From the NCBI GenBank assembly GCA_024275415.1, contig JAJRZD010000033.1, forward strand, positions 18,551 to 82,550: a stretch of DNA of 64,000 nt, read 5' to 3'. The notes beneath the pieces are model-generated. The model was not told where the DNA came from. It did not search any database and saw nothing but the letters and a program-made list of their open reading frames with translations. A program made the position numbers and the translations under genes. Each line of letters opens with the position of its first letter. Position 1 is the stretch's first letter. This stretch comes from an archaeon. GTDB taxonomy: Archaea > Asgardarchaeota > Thorarchaeia > Thorarchaeales > Thorarchaeaceae. This document shows positions 9,172-17,699 of the stretch, piece by piece.

Positions 9172-10743
9172 TCAAATCAAGCCCGCCTTCTGTGCAAATC
9201 TCCGGTATCCTTTCATGAGCAGCTTGACGATGTTCCGTCTGAGGTTGAACTTTATCCATTCCTCATCAGTTGGCTCCTTGAAGAACAATCCGAACTGCGC
9301 TGCATACTCGTCCTCTGACTTCTGAGATATCAACCTCTCCACAGCCTTGGGAGAAAACGTCAACTCTACATCAGGATTTTCTCCACGGATCGGGTTCACC
9401 TCTATTCTGCCTTTTCCCAAGACCAGAACATGGAACCTGTCATCCCCGATGATATAATCAATCAGTGCATCTCTCTTCAGGCCATCGAAGATAAGTGGAT
9501 GATCCACCAGATACCTCATGAATCTCTCTTTCAATGGATTTTTTTCTTCTTGTCTTGGTTTCTTTGACTCTTTAATGAAAGGCAAAAGGAACGATGGTAG
9601 GTCTTGAACGGTAAGACCTGTTTCCACAAGAGGTAGTCCATCTCCAAGACCCTTGTGACAGAACGGACATGCAGTGAGGAGAACCTCGGCCCCTGTTTCT
9701 GTTGCCTCTGTAATTCGGTCTGCTGAAATCTGGTTGGCGAGGTCACCAAACGTGCCCTTCAATCCGCCTCCGCTTCCGCAGCAGTGGGCATACCGTCTGT
9801 TCGTCATCATTTCCACAAGCTCGACATTGCCTACAGCTTGGATGACTCTTCTGGGTGCTTCGTAGACCTCAGCGTGCCTGCCTAGATGACAAGGGTCATG
9901 ATATGTTACCACCAGTCGTTTTGGCGATTCGAAAGACACTTTCCCGTCACGAACCAGATTGTCTAAGAACTCTGTGACATGGAGGAGCTTGAAAGGCAGT
10001 TCGATGTTCTGCTCAGCAGTATCTATCTTCATCGTCCTGAAGCATCCCGCACACGCAGTGATGACTGCTCTGGCACCTGTCTTCTTTATCGCATCGATAT
10101 TGTCGTTCGTAATCCCAACAAATGCATCAGTGTGTCCTAGTCGCAAGAGAACAGACCCACAACATTTCTCCTCTGGGAGGATGGTATAGTCGATTCCAAT
10201 CTTATCAAGGAGTGCCACAGTGTCTTGTGCGATCTGCTTCTCGCGATACGAACTGGTACACCCAACGAAGTACACATATTCGGCGGTTTCAGGCCACACT
10301 CTATCGTCAAAGAGATCTTTCCTCATTGATGCCGGTTCATTGTACGGGTTGTTCTCCGTCTTGATGGAACTCTCGATGGCATTGTGCTTTTCTAACGAAT
10401 GCCCACTTTCGAAGAGGTCTCTCCGCAACGCCTCTATCATATCAGGCAATCGTATCCCGTCTGCTGTTGCAGTGCAAGTTTCCTGACAGTTCTTGCAAGT
10501 CGTACAACTATACGCCCAATCAATGACACTATCGTCAATATCTAGCTCGCCTTGCAACAAGTCGTTCATTACCATGACCCTCCCACGGGAGGCATAGGTC
10601 TCGAACCCTAGAACATTCTTGACTGCACAAGGATGAAAGACATCCCGATTTGATGCCACGATTTTGTCAGCTAAGGAGCAGTCACCACAACGGGCGCATA
10701 GCCATAGATCATCGCTGAATCTTGAAAGATGCCTGAATTCCAT
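9172..10743 (-). CDS. Fe-S oxidoreductase with two CCG domains and an SCP2-like C-terminus
   Basis: This is a GlcF/HdrD-like electron-transfer subunit. The N-terminal region has two cysteine clusters: C16-x2-C19-x2-C22 with C39, and C80-x2-C83-x2-C86-x3-C90. Two CCG cysteine-rich domains follow, with CCGSVLL and HCCGSGGGLKG. Residues from about 400 to 523 are an extra domain with an SCP2 (sterol carrier)-like look, FHVLVLGKGRIEV to VELTFSPKAV. Its ATG directly follows the stop of the FAD oxidase gene, so the pair probably forms one complex oxidising a 2-hydroxyacid such as lactate or glycolate. The substrate is not determinable. The first cluster lacks the normal CxxCxxCxxxC order, a departure from plain ferredoxins. 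Confidence 0.88.
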   Translation of the reverse strand: MEFRHLSRFSDDLWLCARCGDCSLADKIVASNRDVFHPCAVKNVLGFETYASRGRVMVMNDLLQGELDIDDSVIDWAYSCTTCKNCQETCTATADGIRLPDMIEALRRDLFESGHSLEKHNAIESSIKTENNPYNEPASMRKDLFDDRVWPETAEYVYFVGCTSSYREKQIAQDTVALLDKIGIDYTILPEEKCCGSVLLRLGHTDAFVGITNDNIDAIKKTGARAVITACAGCFRTMKIDTAEQNIELPFKLLHVTEFLDNLVRDGKVSFESPKRLVVTYHDPCHLGRHAEVYEAPRRVIQAVGNVELVEMMTNRRYAHCCGSGGGLKGTFGDLANQISADRITEATETGAEVLLTACPFCHKGLGDGLPLVETGLTVQDLPSFLLPFIKESKKPRQEEKNPLKERFMRYLVDHPLIFDGLKRDALIDYIIGDDRFHVLVLGKGRIEVNPIRGENPDVELTFSPKAVERLISQKSEDEYAAQFGLFFKEPTDEEWIKFNLRRNIVKLLMKGYRRFAQKAGLI

Positions 10744-12174
10744 CTATTCTACCCCCTTAAACACACCTGGTGCAAAGATGTTGTCCGGATCCAATGCGTT
10801 CTTTATCTTCCTGTAGGTTTCAAGGAAGACCTTGTTGGTTCTCTCCAATACGCGGTTCTCCCAGAGTAGTCCACTCCAATAAGGACAGCCGCCAGTTTCA
10901 AGAATGGCGTCGAGAAGCTCGTTCCACGCTGTCATGGCAAGATCCATCTTGTCCGGTGTTGGGGCAAATATCGTTATCCACCCTGTGGCATATGTCCGTT
11001 CGGCACCAAGGCAGCTTGCAATCCACTTTATCCCATTTTTGAGGAGCTTGTGCTTGTCGAAGATGCTCCACGCTTTTTCCATCACATCGGGTATCCTCGA
11101 GATTGGCCGCAGGTGACATGTGTTCAGCCAGAATCCATTGTTGTACAGCGGCTGCACGAGGTTGAACAGCTCGCCCCAGTGCATCTGTGACGCAAAATTG
11201 CCTAGGTCTTTGCCTCCATGCTCAAGGGCAATCTCTCTTATGATCTCCATCTTACGGGATGCCAATTCTTCGTCAATCTCTTGGACAATCGACGCGAACA
11301 TAGCATTGATCTCAGGATGATTGTCAAGAAAACCTGGGAAGAACGTGTCAGTCGATTGTCTGTCGGCGAGGAGATTGAGCTCCTCTGTCAGTCCCCTTTT
11401 CTGCACCTCGTAAAATGCCTTTGTCGCATCCTCAAGTGTCCTGAAGCCGAAGTCCCCATAAGTGATGTGTTCCGCTTTCGGGTATATCTTGAGGGTAACC
11501 TTCGTCTTTATCCCCAGCGTGCCATGATCCCCGAGGAACACACCTGTGAGGTCGTTGTACGTGGAGTATCTCCCGAAGAGTTGCGCTGATGTGTTCCATC
11601 CCGTACCTGTCCTTATGACATCACCATTCGCCAAGACGACCTCAAGTGAAACCGTGCCTTCGGTAGAGGGCCCGAATTTTGATGCCGCGTAGCCGATGCT
11701 GTTGATGCTGGTCGAGCCTCCTACAGTCCCAACATTCCCTCCGTACGGCCCTCTGAAACCTATCTTGTAGCCTTTCTCGTCTAACCTGTGGATTAGCTCT
11801 GCCCATCTCAATCCTGCTTCCACAGTTACGGTCATCGCATCTTCATCAAGTTCCACGACCTTGTCCATCTTCACCATATCGAGCATGACTGCACCCCTCT
11901 GCCTTGGCAAGCATGCCCCGCAGATGCCGTTTCGCCCCCCTGCTGCAATGATTGGGGTTTTTGAGTTGCCGCACAACTTGACGATTGCTTGGACTTCCTC
12001 GACTGTTTCTGGCATCACAACGATACCCGGACGCTCGGCCGTAAGATGGCTTGCATCCATCCTGTACGAGGAGATTATGACCTTGTCATCACTGACTCGT
12101 TCTTTGCCTACAATCGCTACAATGTCGTCGTAGAGGGGATGCATCCCAGAGAAGGGTATAATGGTCATCTTCAT
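10744..12174 (-). CDS. FAD-binding oxidase of the GlcD/D-lactate dehydrogenase type
   Basis: This 476-residue flavoprotein has a VAO-fold N-terminal half. It shows RPGIVVMPETVEEVQAIV, then an AAGGRNG phosphate loop and a glycine-rich GGNVGTVGGS segment. The FAD-oxidase C-terminal domain ends in a typical LDPDNIFAPGVF. It should oxidise a 2-hydroxyacid and pass electrons to the Fe-S protein encoded immediately downstream. The open frame extends 146 codons further upstream, but that part lies opposite the Alg14 gene and does not look like protein, so I set the start at ATG 12174 (12168 is equally possible). Confidence 0.9.
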   Translation of the reverse strand: MKMTIIPFSGMHPLYDDIVAIVGKERVSDDKVIISSYRMDASHLTAERPGIVVMPETVEEVQAIVKLCGNSKTPIIAAGGRNGICGACLPRQRGAVMLDMVKMDKVVELDEDAMTVTVEAGLRWAELIHRLDEKGYKIGFRGPYGGNVGTVGGSTSINSIGYAASKFGPSTEGTVSLEVVLANGDVIRTGTGWNTSAQLFGRYSTYNDLTGVFLGDHGTLGIKTKVTLKIYPKAEHITYGDFGFRTLEDATKAFYEVQKRGLTEELNLLADRQSTDTFFPGFLDNHPEINAMFASIVQEIDEELASRKMEIIREIALEHGGKDLGNFASQMHWGELFNLVQPLYNNGFWLNTCHLRPISRIPDVMEKAWSIFDKHKLLKNGIKWIASCLGAERTYATGWITIFAPTPDKMDLAMTAWNELLDAILETGGCPYWSGLLWENRVLERTNKVFLETYRKIKNALDPDNIFAPGVFKGVE

Positions 12175-12256
12175 CACACGACTGATTCTGGAACGTTCTC
12201 CCCTATAAGTAGGTAACTCTATATGTGGCATCCCTCGACTTTGCTTCCGAGCGAAG

Positions 12257-12739
12257 GTGACACGAATCGGGGTTGTTCTTGGCAGAGGCGGCCATACGGC
12301 ACAGACATTCTCACTCGTTGACCTACTCGGTCGGAAATTCGAGTATCTGTACTTTATCGGTCTTTTCGACAAGCTTACGCCCAAGAAGATCAGGATTCCC
12401 GGCAAGAAGCTGCTGATGATCACACCTCGTTTGCTGCCACAGGACTCAAAGGTCATGTCAGTCTTGCGTACTCTGTTCTCATTCATTCTTTCACTGACAT
12501 ATTTGCTCGTGTATAGACCTACTGTCATCGTTTCTTGTGGGACTGGGTTGACTGTCCCAATATTCTTCGTTGCCCGGTTCTTGGGAATCCGTACGGTATT
12601 CATAGAGAGCATGTCACGTGTGGAAAGCCTGTCTCAGACTGGCAGGATCCTTTTGGGCAAGACCTCACTCTTCTTTGTCCAGTGGAAAGACCTCGCTGCA
12701 CAGGTTCCTGGTGTGCTATACGGAGGACAGCTATTATGA
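12257..12739 (+). CDS. Alg14-like membrane subunit of a UDP-GlcNAc transferase
   Basis: This 160-residue protein resembles Alg14/PssD/EpsE. It has an N-terminal GRGGHTAQ motif, a hydrophobic helix (LFSFILSLTYLLVY), IVSCGTGLTVPIF, then FIESMSRVESLSQTG and a C-terminal QWKDLAA. In eukaryotes Alg14 anchors Alg13 to the membrane, and together they add the second GlcNAc to the dolichol-linked N-glycan. The start is a GTG. The TGA stop overlaps the ATG of the next gene (ATGA), so the two subunits are translationally coupled. Alternative substrates such as exopolysaccharide glucuronosyl transfer (PssDE) are possible. Confidence 0.88.
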   Translation: MTRIGVVLGRGGHTAQTFSLVDLLGRKFEYLYFIGLFDKLTPKKIRIPGKKLLMITPRLLPQDSKVMSVLRTLFSFILSLTYLLVYRPTVIVSCGTGLTVPIFFVARFLGIRTVFIESMSRVESLSQTGRILLGKTSLFFVQWKDLAAQVPGVLYGGQLL

Positions 12740-13188
12740 TCTTTTTGACAGTCGGGACAGCGTCCTACGACCCCCTCATCCAGAAGGTGGATCAACTTGT
12801 CGCAGAAGGCGAAATCACAGATACGGTGATAGCTCAGATTGGACGAGGAACGTATATCCCCACGCACTTCAAGTATTTCAGATTCATGAGGAACCTGTCT
12901 AAGGCATACTCTCTTGCGGATGTGATAGTGAGTACTGGCGGAGCAGGAACTACGATGGAGTGTGTGACTCAAGGTTTGCGTCTTGTGGTCGTTGAGAATA
13001 CATCGTTGGCCGAGGGACACCAGGCTCAGCTCATCGGCGAGATGGCACGTCGTGGGCATCTCATCTGGTGTAAGGATCTCGATACTATCCATATTTCTAT
13101 CACACAAGCGCTGCGTCAGGAGTTCAAGCCCTTCGTATCTGACCCCCCTATCATTCACAAGCATATCCTGAAGCTGTTGTCAGAATAA
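12736..13188 (+). CDS. Alg13-like catalytic subunit of a UDP-GlcNAc transferase
   Basis: This 150-residue protein is the GT28 C-terminal-domain partner of the Alg14-like protein. It starts MIFLTVGTASYDP and contains IAQIGRGTY, VIVSTGGAGTTMEC, then VVVENTSLAEGHQAQL, a donor-binding pattern shared with Alg13 and MurG. I placed the start at 12736 inside an ATGA overlap; an open frame continuing upstream is only the shadow of Alg14. The pair is expected to act on a lipid-linked sugar at the cytosolic membrane face, fitting archaeal N-glycosylation or surface glycan assembly. Confidence 0.9.
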   Translation: MIFLTVGTASYDPLIQKVDQLVAEGEITDTVIAQIGRGTYIPTHFKYFRFMRNLSKAYSLADVIVSTGGAGTTMECVTQGLRLVVVENTSLAEGHQAQLIGEMARRGHLIWCKDLDTIHISITQALRQEFKPFVSDPPIIHKHILKLLSE

Positions 13189-13207
13189 GAGCCATACACA
13201 CTAACTG

Positions 13208-13219
13208 TTTGGCGCCAAA
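13208..13219. promoter_or_regulatory. Perfect 12-bp palindrome, possible operator
   Basis: TTTGGCGCCAAA lies in the 231-bp gap between the Alg13-like gene and the 13420 gene. It is an exact inverted repeat without a loop, the form expected of a dimeric repressor site. It sits about 110 bp upstream of the TATA-like element of the next gene, so a direct effect on that promoter is uncertain. Confidence 0.35.
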
Positions 13220-13331
13220 TCTGACACATGCAGACCGCGATTCTGACGGCTCCGATTCAATTTGATACCCCCGTATGTATGCAGGTAATATCTGGATGGA
13301 TATGCTGCTAATGTCTGGATTTGATGTGCTC

Positions 13332-13339
13332 TTTATATT
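13332..13339 (+). promoter_or_regulatory. TATA box upstream of the 13420 gene
   Basis: TTTATATT lies 81 bp before the ATG at 13420. A transcription start about 25 bp downstream would give a leader of roughly 60 nt carrying a GAGGTG Shine-Dalgarno site just before the ATG. Confidence 0.5.
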
Positions 13340-13419
13340 GGGATTTTACCTAGTTTCCAATGGAAGTTAAGGTTAGTGATACTCGAAAACTAGCCTGAGA
13401 ACCACCGAGGTGTACCCAC

Positions 13420-14145
13420 ATGAGCAAGAAAGTAAATCTCATCCGCACTCGCGGGTTAGGGTTATCGATACGGCTTTTCAGATATGAGAAGCTTGACATG
13501 ACCGCAACCACCCTGACGAAGACTCTCAAGAAGCACACGTATGCTCCAAAGAACAAGAAAGATATCACGAGTGGCTTTGTGAAAGTCAAGACCTCTGGAA
13601 CAAATGTCATCACAGAGTTCATGTCAGGTTTCAAGGTACCCGTATTCTCATACAATGAATCAGGGGATAGGGTTGCTGCACATTATGTCAGTGTCGATAA
13701 AGCAACAGTGATCATCAAGACCGACAGTTCCACCATCGAGGTCAGAGGGTCGGAACGACTTGCCAGAAAGTTCGTAGGCCTGTTCGAGGAAGCGACCGGG
13801 GCAAAGGTCAATATCCTCAACCTCAATGGCGGGATCAAGCAGCTGTATGAGAGTGCTACGGACATCACAGCAGTCCTCCTGACAGATGTGGAGAAGGGGC
13901 CACTCCATCAGGTCGAGTTCCGCGGAGATGGCATTCAGACCGAACCTGAAGTCGGGATGTATGAGCGACGCTATAAGGGATCCATCACCCGATTCCGAGG
14001 AACCTTCTCGTATCCCTTTTCGAAAGCACTGTATCCCACCGTTATCAATGGGATGAAAGGCTCGTTGTTGATATACGGGTCTGGGGATGGCATTCCTGAA
14101 AAGGATGTAGAATGGATAGTCGGAATGATGGAAAGTGCTGCATAG
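13420..14145 (+). CDS. Conserved-looking archaeal protein of unknown function
   Basis: This 241-residue soluble protein has a basic N-terminal third (many K/T, KKHTYAPKNKKD) and alternating strand-helix segments. These include a RGSERLARKFVGLFEEATGA helix and a C-terminal GSLLIYGSGDGIPEKDVEWIVGMM. There is no signal peptide, TM segment or catalytic motif that I recognise. It has its own TATA box and Shine-Dalgarno site (GAGGTG) and is followed by a terminator-like hairpin, so it is probably monocistronic. Confidence 0.75.
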   Translation: MSKKVNLIRTRGLGLSIRLFRYEKLDMTATTLTKTLKKHTYAPKNKKDITSGFVKVKTSGTNVITEFMSGFKVPVFSYNESGDRVAAHYVSVDKATVIIKTDSSTIEVRGSERLARKFVGLFEEATGAKVNILNLNGGIKQLYESATDITAVLLTDVEKGPLHQVEFRGDGIQTEPEVGMYERRYKGSITRFRGTFSYPFSKALYPTVINGMKGSLLIYGSGDGIPEKDVEWIVGMMESAA

Positions 14146-14160
14146 CCATCAATAACCTCT

Positions 14161-14196
14161 GGATGGGCCCTCGGTGGCCCTCCATTCTTTCTTTTG
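14161..14196 (+). terminator. Hairpin with pyrimidine tail after the 13420 gene
   Basis: GGA-T-GGGCC (14161-14169) pairs with GGCCCTCC (14176-14183) around a six-base loop, with one bulged T. The run ATTCTTTCTTTT follows. It sits 15 bp after the stop codon and between convergent genes. Confidence 0.5.
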
Positions 14197-14203
14197 TCAC
14201 ACT

Positions 14204-14509
14204 CTACTCTGAGCCCAGCCACTCAGTGGCATCCCGTTTCTTGCCGATGACAGTCTTTGTGTTGTCGATATACCACCTTGTCTTGTCCCTGAATCGCGGC
14301 CAGAAATCGAAGAACAGCTGAGGGTTTTCAGTTTCAAGGAGCAGGTACCCGTTCCATTCGGTTCCCCATGCATAACGATAGTCACCTATGATCTTCAGAT
14401 CCTCCGGCCAATCCTTGGCAGAGAACTCGGTCCAGAACACTTTGGCTTTCCCTGCTTCTTCAGGGGTCATCTTCATGAACCTGTAGAACACTACGAACGA
14501 ATAAATCAA
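14204..14509 (-). CDS. DUF3303 family small protein
   Basis: This 101-residue protein has a ferredoxin-like alpha-beta fold pattern: SFVVFYRFMKMTPEE, then AKVFWTEF, KIIGDYRYAWGTEWNGYLLLE and FFDFWPRF. The pattern matches the DUF3303 family (function unknown, dimeric alpha-beta barrel-like). The start is a TTG at 14509; using the internal ATG would remove the first strand, so the longer form is preferred. It stands alone between convergent and divergent genes. Confidence 0.75.
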   Translation of the reverse strand: MIYSFVVFYRFMKMTPEEAGKAKVFWTEFSAKDWPEDLKIIGDYRYAWGTEWNGYLLLETENPQLFFDFWPRFRDKTRWYIDNTKTVIGKKRDATEWLGSE

Positions 14510-14582
14510 TAATACTGTCCTCCCTTCCCTATGAGATTACGGTGCATTAAAAAGATTGACCCCTGCTTCTTGTGAGGATAGA

Positions 14583-15314
14583 ATGAATGCTCACGAGCCC
14601 GAGATTGTGCGCAGGGAGTTCCGGCACGGCAAGGTCGCCTATAGATTCCACTGGAACAAGAGCAATCACGAGAATATAGGGAACACGAGTGGAGATGCTG
14701 CAAGTCTTTGGGCACACCTGAACTCAATCGTGCAGGGCAAGATATCCGAAGAGCCCTTCACCAATCCTTTCTACCAGAAGGCATCGTCGTTGCGTTTCAA
14801 GAAGATGTCAAAAGTGGCAAAGGTCAGTTTTCGAAAGAAGCTTGAGCGAAGCGGTCTGCTACGAACAGATGAGGAGAGCGACCTTATACAGTTACTCCGC
14901 GCTCTCCGGCGTGCTCGGAGTGATGGGGCTCGTCGAGCAGACCACGGCATCCTTGTTGAGTTCCTTTTCAAGGATCCCAAGTCGATAGCCATCGAGGTGC
15001 CAGTCTGGTCTAACGCATACAATCTTTCTGGACACATCGACCTAGTACGAATAGTTGACGACACGGTGCATGTCTGTGACTACAAGCCAGGCCCCCTCGA
15101 ATCAACTAGCAGACGGTTCTTTGACTCTATCCCACAGGTTTCTGCCTACGGTGAGATGCTGTCGCACCATCTTGCTTCCACGCTTCGTAGTGCCTTGGAT
15201 GCGCCACTTCTTCCCAAGGTGCAATGCTGTATATTTGACTCTCATTCCTCTTGGTACTTCGGTGCCGAGATGTACGTTACACTCTTATCGACTGGGATGC
15301 TGAAAGAAATCTAG
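14583..15314 (+). CDS. PD-(D/E)XK superfamily nuclease, RecB/Cas4-like core
   Basis: This 243-residue protein is dominated by a C-terminal restriction-endonuclease-like core. GHIDLVRIVDD supplies the metal-binding D, VHVCDYKPG supplies the D-x-K, and PQVSAYGEML matches the RecB-type QxxxY motif. An invariant His-rich N-terminal segment and an arginine-rich helix (RALRRARSDGARRAD) precede it. It could act in DNA repair or end processing. Start: ATG 14583 follows GTGAGGA; a TTG at 14556 would add nine residues. I see no cysteine cluster of the Cas4/AddB type. The stop overlaps the convergent transglutaminase gene by 4 bp. Confidence 0.75.
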   Translation: MNAHEPEIVRREFRHGKVAYRFHWNKSNHENIGNTSGDAASLWAHLNSIVQGKISEEPFTNPFYQKASSLRFKKMSKVAKVSFRKKLERSGLLRTDEESDLIQLLRALRRARSDGARRADHGILVEFLFKDPKSIAIEVPVWSNAYNLSGHIDLVRIVDDTVHVCDYKPGPLESTSRRFFDSIPQVSAYGEMLSHHLASTLRSALDAPLLPKVQCCIFDSHSSWYFGAEMYVTLLSTGMLKEI

Positions 15315-16147
15315 GATCTGCCATTCACAAGCACCCTCATCCTGACCTGTTCCTCGATGAGTGGTCCATTGCCTCCTGTCCTACTCATCATGACCTGTAT
15401 CGTGGGTCTCTCGGAAACCAAACCTTCTCTGATTCGTGAAAAGTAGTTCTCGCTGAGAGTCCCGAACCTGTTCAGTGCAGGATCAACAGGAATCCAGCCC
15501 TTGTCTTCAAGATACACCTCCGCCCATGCATGAGGCTCGGGTTCTGGACCATCTCTCAAGAAGTGTCCGACGACACGGCGTGAGGGAATCTTGACCGCCC
15601 TGCATAGTGCGATGAACAGGTCTGCATGCTCGTCACAGTCGCCTTCCTTCCCACTGGCTGCCGTTGCAGCTCCCAGCCGCACATCCAGATGTGTCTTCAG
15701 CTTGACACGCTCTCGAACGACACGGAGGGCTAGTCTTGCATACGACTCGTCGTTCGAGCTGTTCTCAGCAATCCGCTCGGTCAGCTCCTGCACGATGGGA
15801 TTGTCGATCTCCCAATATCTCTCAAGCTTGCAATATGTGCCCCTGAGCATGTTCAATTCGTTCTTTGGGACAGGTGCAGGCTGAAGCAACCAATCCCTCG
15901 AAATGGTATCTATTCGCATTATCACTGTAGGTGAGAAGCTCTCTCCTGGATTGAGTTCTGGGATCTTGACCATTGCGACCATGTTGCTTTCTGCCTTTTC
16001 CAGTACACGGGCTGGAGGGAATACATCCAGTGTTTCAAGGAATTGGTTGTCCATGTCGGTGAGCAGATGCCACAGCATCCTTCCATCCTTCATCTTCACA
16101 TCCCCGCGATTCTGGACATTCGCTTGCATCTCTACCAGTAGTCTCAC
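15311..16147 (-). CDS. Transglutaminase-like cysteine peptidase-fold protein
   Basis: This 278-residue cytosolic protein has a TGc (transglutaminase-like) domain in its C-terminal half. The likely triad is Cys171 in EGDCDEHADLF, His206 in EPHAWAEVYLE and Asp222 in WIPVDPALN. Archaeal members probably act as peptidases or amidases rather than crosslinkers. The N-terminal 130 residues look like a beta-rich domain with no known motif. No signal peptide or membrane anchor is visible, which separates it from the common secreted transglutaminase-like proteins. Confidence 0.85.
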   Translation of the reverse strand: MRLLVEMQANVQNRGDVKMKDGRMLWHLLTDMDNQFLETLDVFPPARVLEKAESNMVAMVKIPELNPGESFSPTVIMRIDTISRDWLLQPAPVPKNELNMLRGTYCKLERYWEIDNPIVQELTERIAENSSNDESYARLALRVVRERVKLKTHLDVRLGAATAASGKEGDCDEHADLFIALCRAVKIPSRRVVGHFLRDGPEPEPHAWAEVYLEDKGWIPVDPALNRFGTLSENYFSRIREGLVSERPTIQVMMSRTGGNGPLIEEQVRMRVLVNGRS

Positions 16148-16247
16148 TTCTCAGTCTCCATATGCTAAGACTCAGCCCGAAGCTGGTCTGAATAGATTTA
16201 TGTGTTATTCTGTGATGATTCTTAGCCATGGATAGTGTGGTGCTCGC

Positions 16248-17693
16248 ATGACTGGGGATGATGAACAATACTCAAAGGACGATCAGGAGAAGGTCGTTGA
16301 TCAATTGCTCTCCGATCTTGGTGTCGATGATGCGATGAGGAAGGAACTCGTTGAATCGGGCCGGGCTTCTAGTGACCTATTGAAAGTTGCCTCATCTGAG
16401 CAGGTTCGCAGACGAATGGAGATTGAGAAGAGCACTGAGCGATTACGTGATAGTCTGAACCTTCTTGAACGGAACGTCACACAGATAGAGAACTCTATTG
16501 ACCGGATTGAACGTGACCTCATCCCAGTCATCCTGTCATTCTTAGTTTCACTAAAAGGCAGTCTTGTGAACATCCGCAACACAGTAATCGATGAGAGTAA
16601 GCGGCAGGCGAAGACACACCTACAGGCTACTTATGCTGATACGACAGTACGGAAGCTCGTGGAAGAGAAATTCGCCCCTATCGAAGAGAGCCTGAGTTCT
16701 GAGATGTCTGCTCCCATCATGGACAAGGTACGTGAAATCGTTGACGGGTTCAAGGCATTCCTGAATGTGACTATGGACGAGATGACGAATCTGAAGCTGA
16801 TATTCGAAGACTATACCCAGAGAACCGGTACTGAGATTGAGTTCCTCACAAAAGAAGTGAGCATGAAACCCAAGGTGGAGGTTCCAAAGGAGGTTCAACA
16901 GGAGATTGAAGAACTCAAACGAACGATCGAGCAGCTTCAACACGAGCTAGACCTGACGATGCAGAAGGTTGAGAACAGGGACGCAGAAATAATCGCGTTA
17001 CAAACCAACTTGGCCGCTACTAAGCTCCGCAACGAGAGCCTTGAAGAATCATTGGAAGAATTGAGGCTGTCTCCTACTGTCGATTCCGGTGCGCTGGTTG
17101 AGTTGCGCCAGAAGATTACCGTGATGGAAGCCGAAGAGGACTTGCTTCGAAAGCAACTGGAAGAAGCAAAAGAGGTGTCGAACCAGAAAGATGAGGTCAT
17201 CGCAGAACTCAAGGCACGGCTCACAATGAAAGAACTTGCGATACAGGACTTCAAGCAAAAGATTACAGCTCTCGAAGCAGAACTGGACAACGTCAGTTCG
17301 AAACTTGGTGAGATAGACGAACTCAGAGCTCAGATAAGGACACTTGAGTCTGGCGAGCCCATGCGAGAGCTTGAGCGGATGAAAGCGGAGGTCGCCCGTT
17401 TATCCGCAGCAAATCAACGTTTGACGAATGACCATAATGAGATGAAGAAACAGAAGGAATATGCCGAAGCTCGGATACAGGGGTATCTGGGCCTGATGAA
17501 CTCAGCAGAGAAGACGAAGGCATTCCTGATCCTTGAGGATAACGGGGAGATCACACTCCGAGAGCTGGCAAGATCCCTTGGGGTTTCTCCCGCAATCATA
17601 TCACAATGGAGTGACGATTTCGAGAGGCTTGGACTGGCGAAAAAGGTTGATGACCGATTGGTTCTTGCAATCGGCTCAAAAGAGGCAGATTGA
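16248..17693 (+). CDS. Long coiled-coil protein with C-terminal winged helix
   Basis: This 481-residue acidic protein has a helical N-terminal region (residues 1-200) and a long coiled coil (about 215-415, heptads rich in E, L, K). It ends in a compact winged-helix domain (KAFLILEDNGEITLRELARSLGVSPAIISQWSDDFERLGLAKK shows a helix-turn-helix). The wHTH suggests DNA or protein binding; the coiled coil suggests dimerisation or a tether. The same layout occurs in the broken gene at 24307-25020. No ATPase motif is present, so it is not an SMC or Rad50. The gene is divergent from the transglutaminase gene, sharing about 100 bp of promoter region. Confidence 0.75.
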   Translation: MTGDDEQYSKDDQEKVVDQLLSDLGVDDAMRKELVESGRASSDLLKVASSEQVRRRMEIEKSTERLRDSLNLLERNVTQIENSIDRIERDLIPVILSFLVSLKGSLVNIRNTVIDESKRQAKTHLQATYADTTVRKLVEEKFAPIEESLSSEMSAPIMDKVREIVDGFKAFLNVTMDEMTNLKLIFEDYTQRTGTEIEFLTKEVSMKPKVEVPKEVQQEIEELKRTIEQLQHELDLTMQKVENRDAEIIALQTNLAATKLRNESLEESLEELRLSPTVDSGALVELRQKITVMEAEEDLLRKQLEEAKEVSNQKDEVIAELKARLTMKELAIQDFKQKITALEAELDNVSSKLGEIDELRAQIRTLESGEPMRELERMKAEVARLSAANQRLTNDHNEMKKQKEYAEARIQGYLGLMNSAEKTKAFLILEDNGEITLRELARSLGVSPAIISQWSDDFERLGLAKKVDDRLVLAIGSKEAD

Positions 17694-17699
17694 TCTGTA

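Noticed and set aside
12175..12612. A 146-codon N-terminal extension of the FAD oxidase
   Set aside because: It is antisense to the Alg14-like gene and reads as shadow sequence, while the family N-terminus starts right after ATG 12174.
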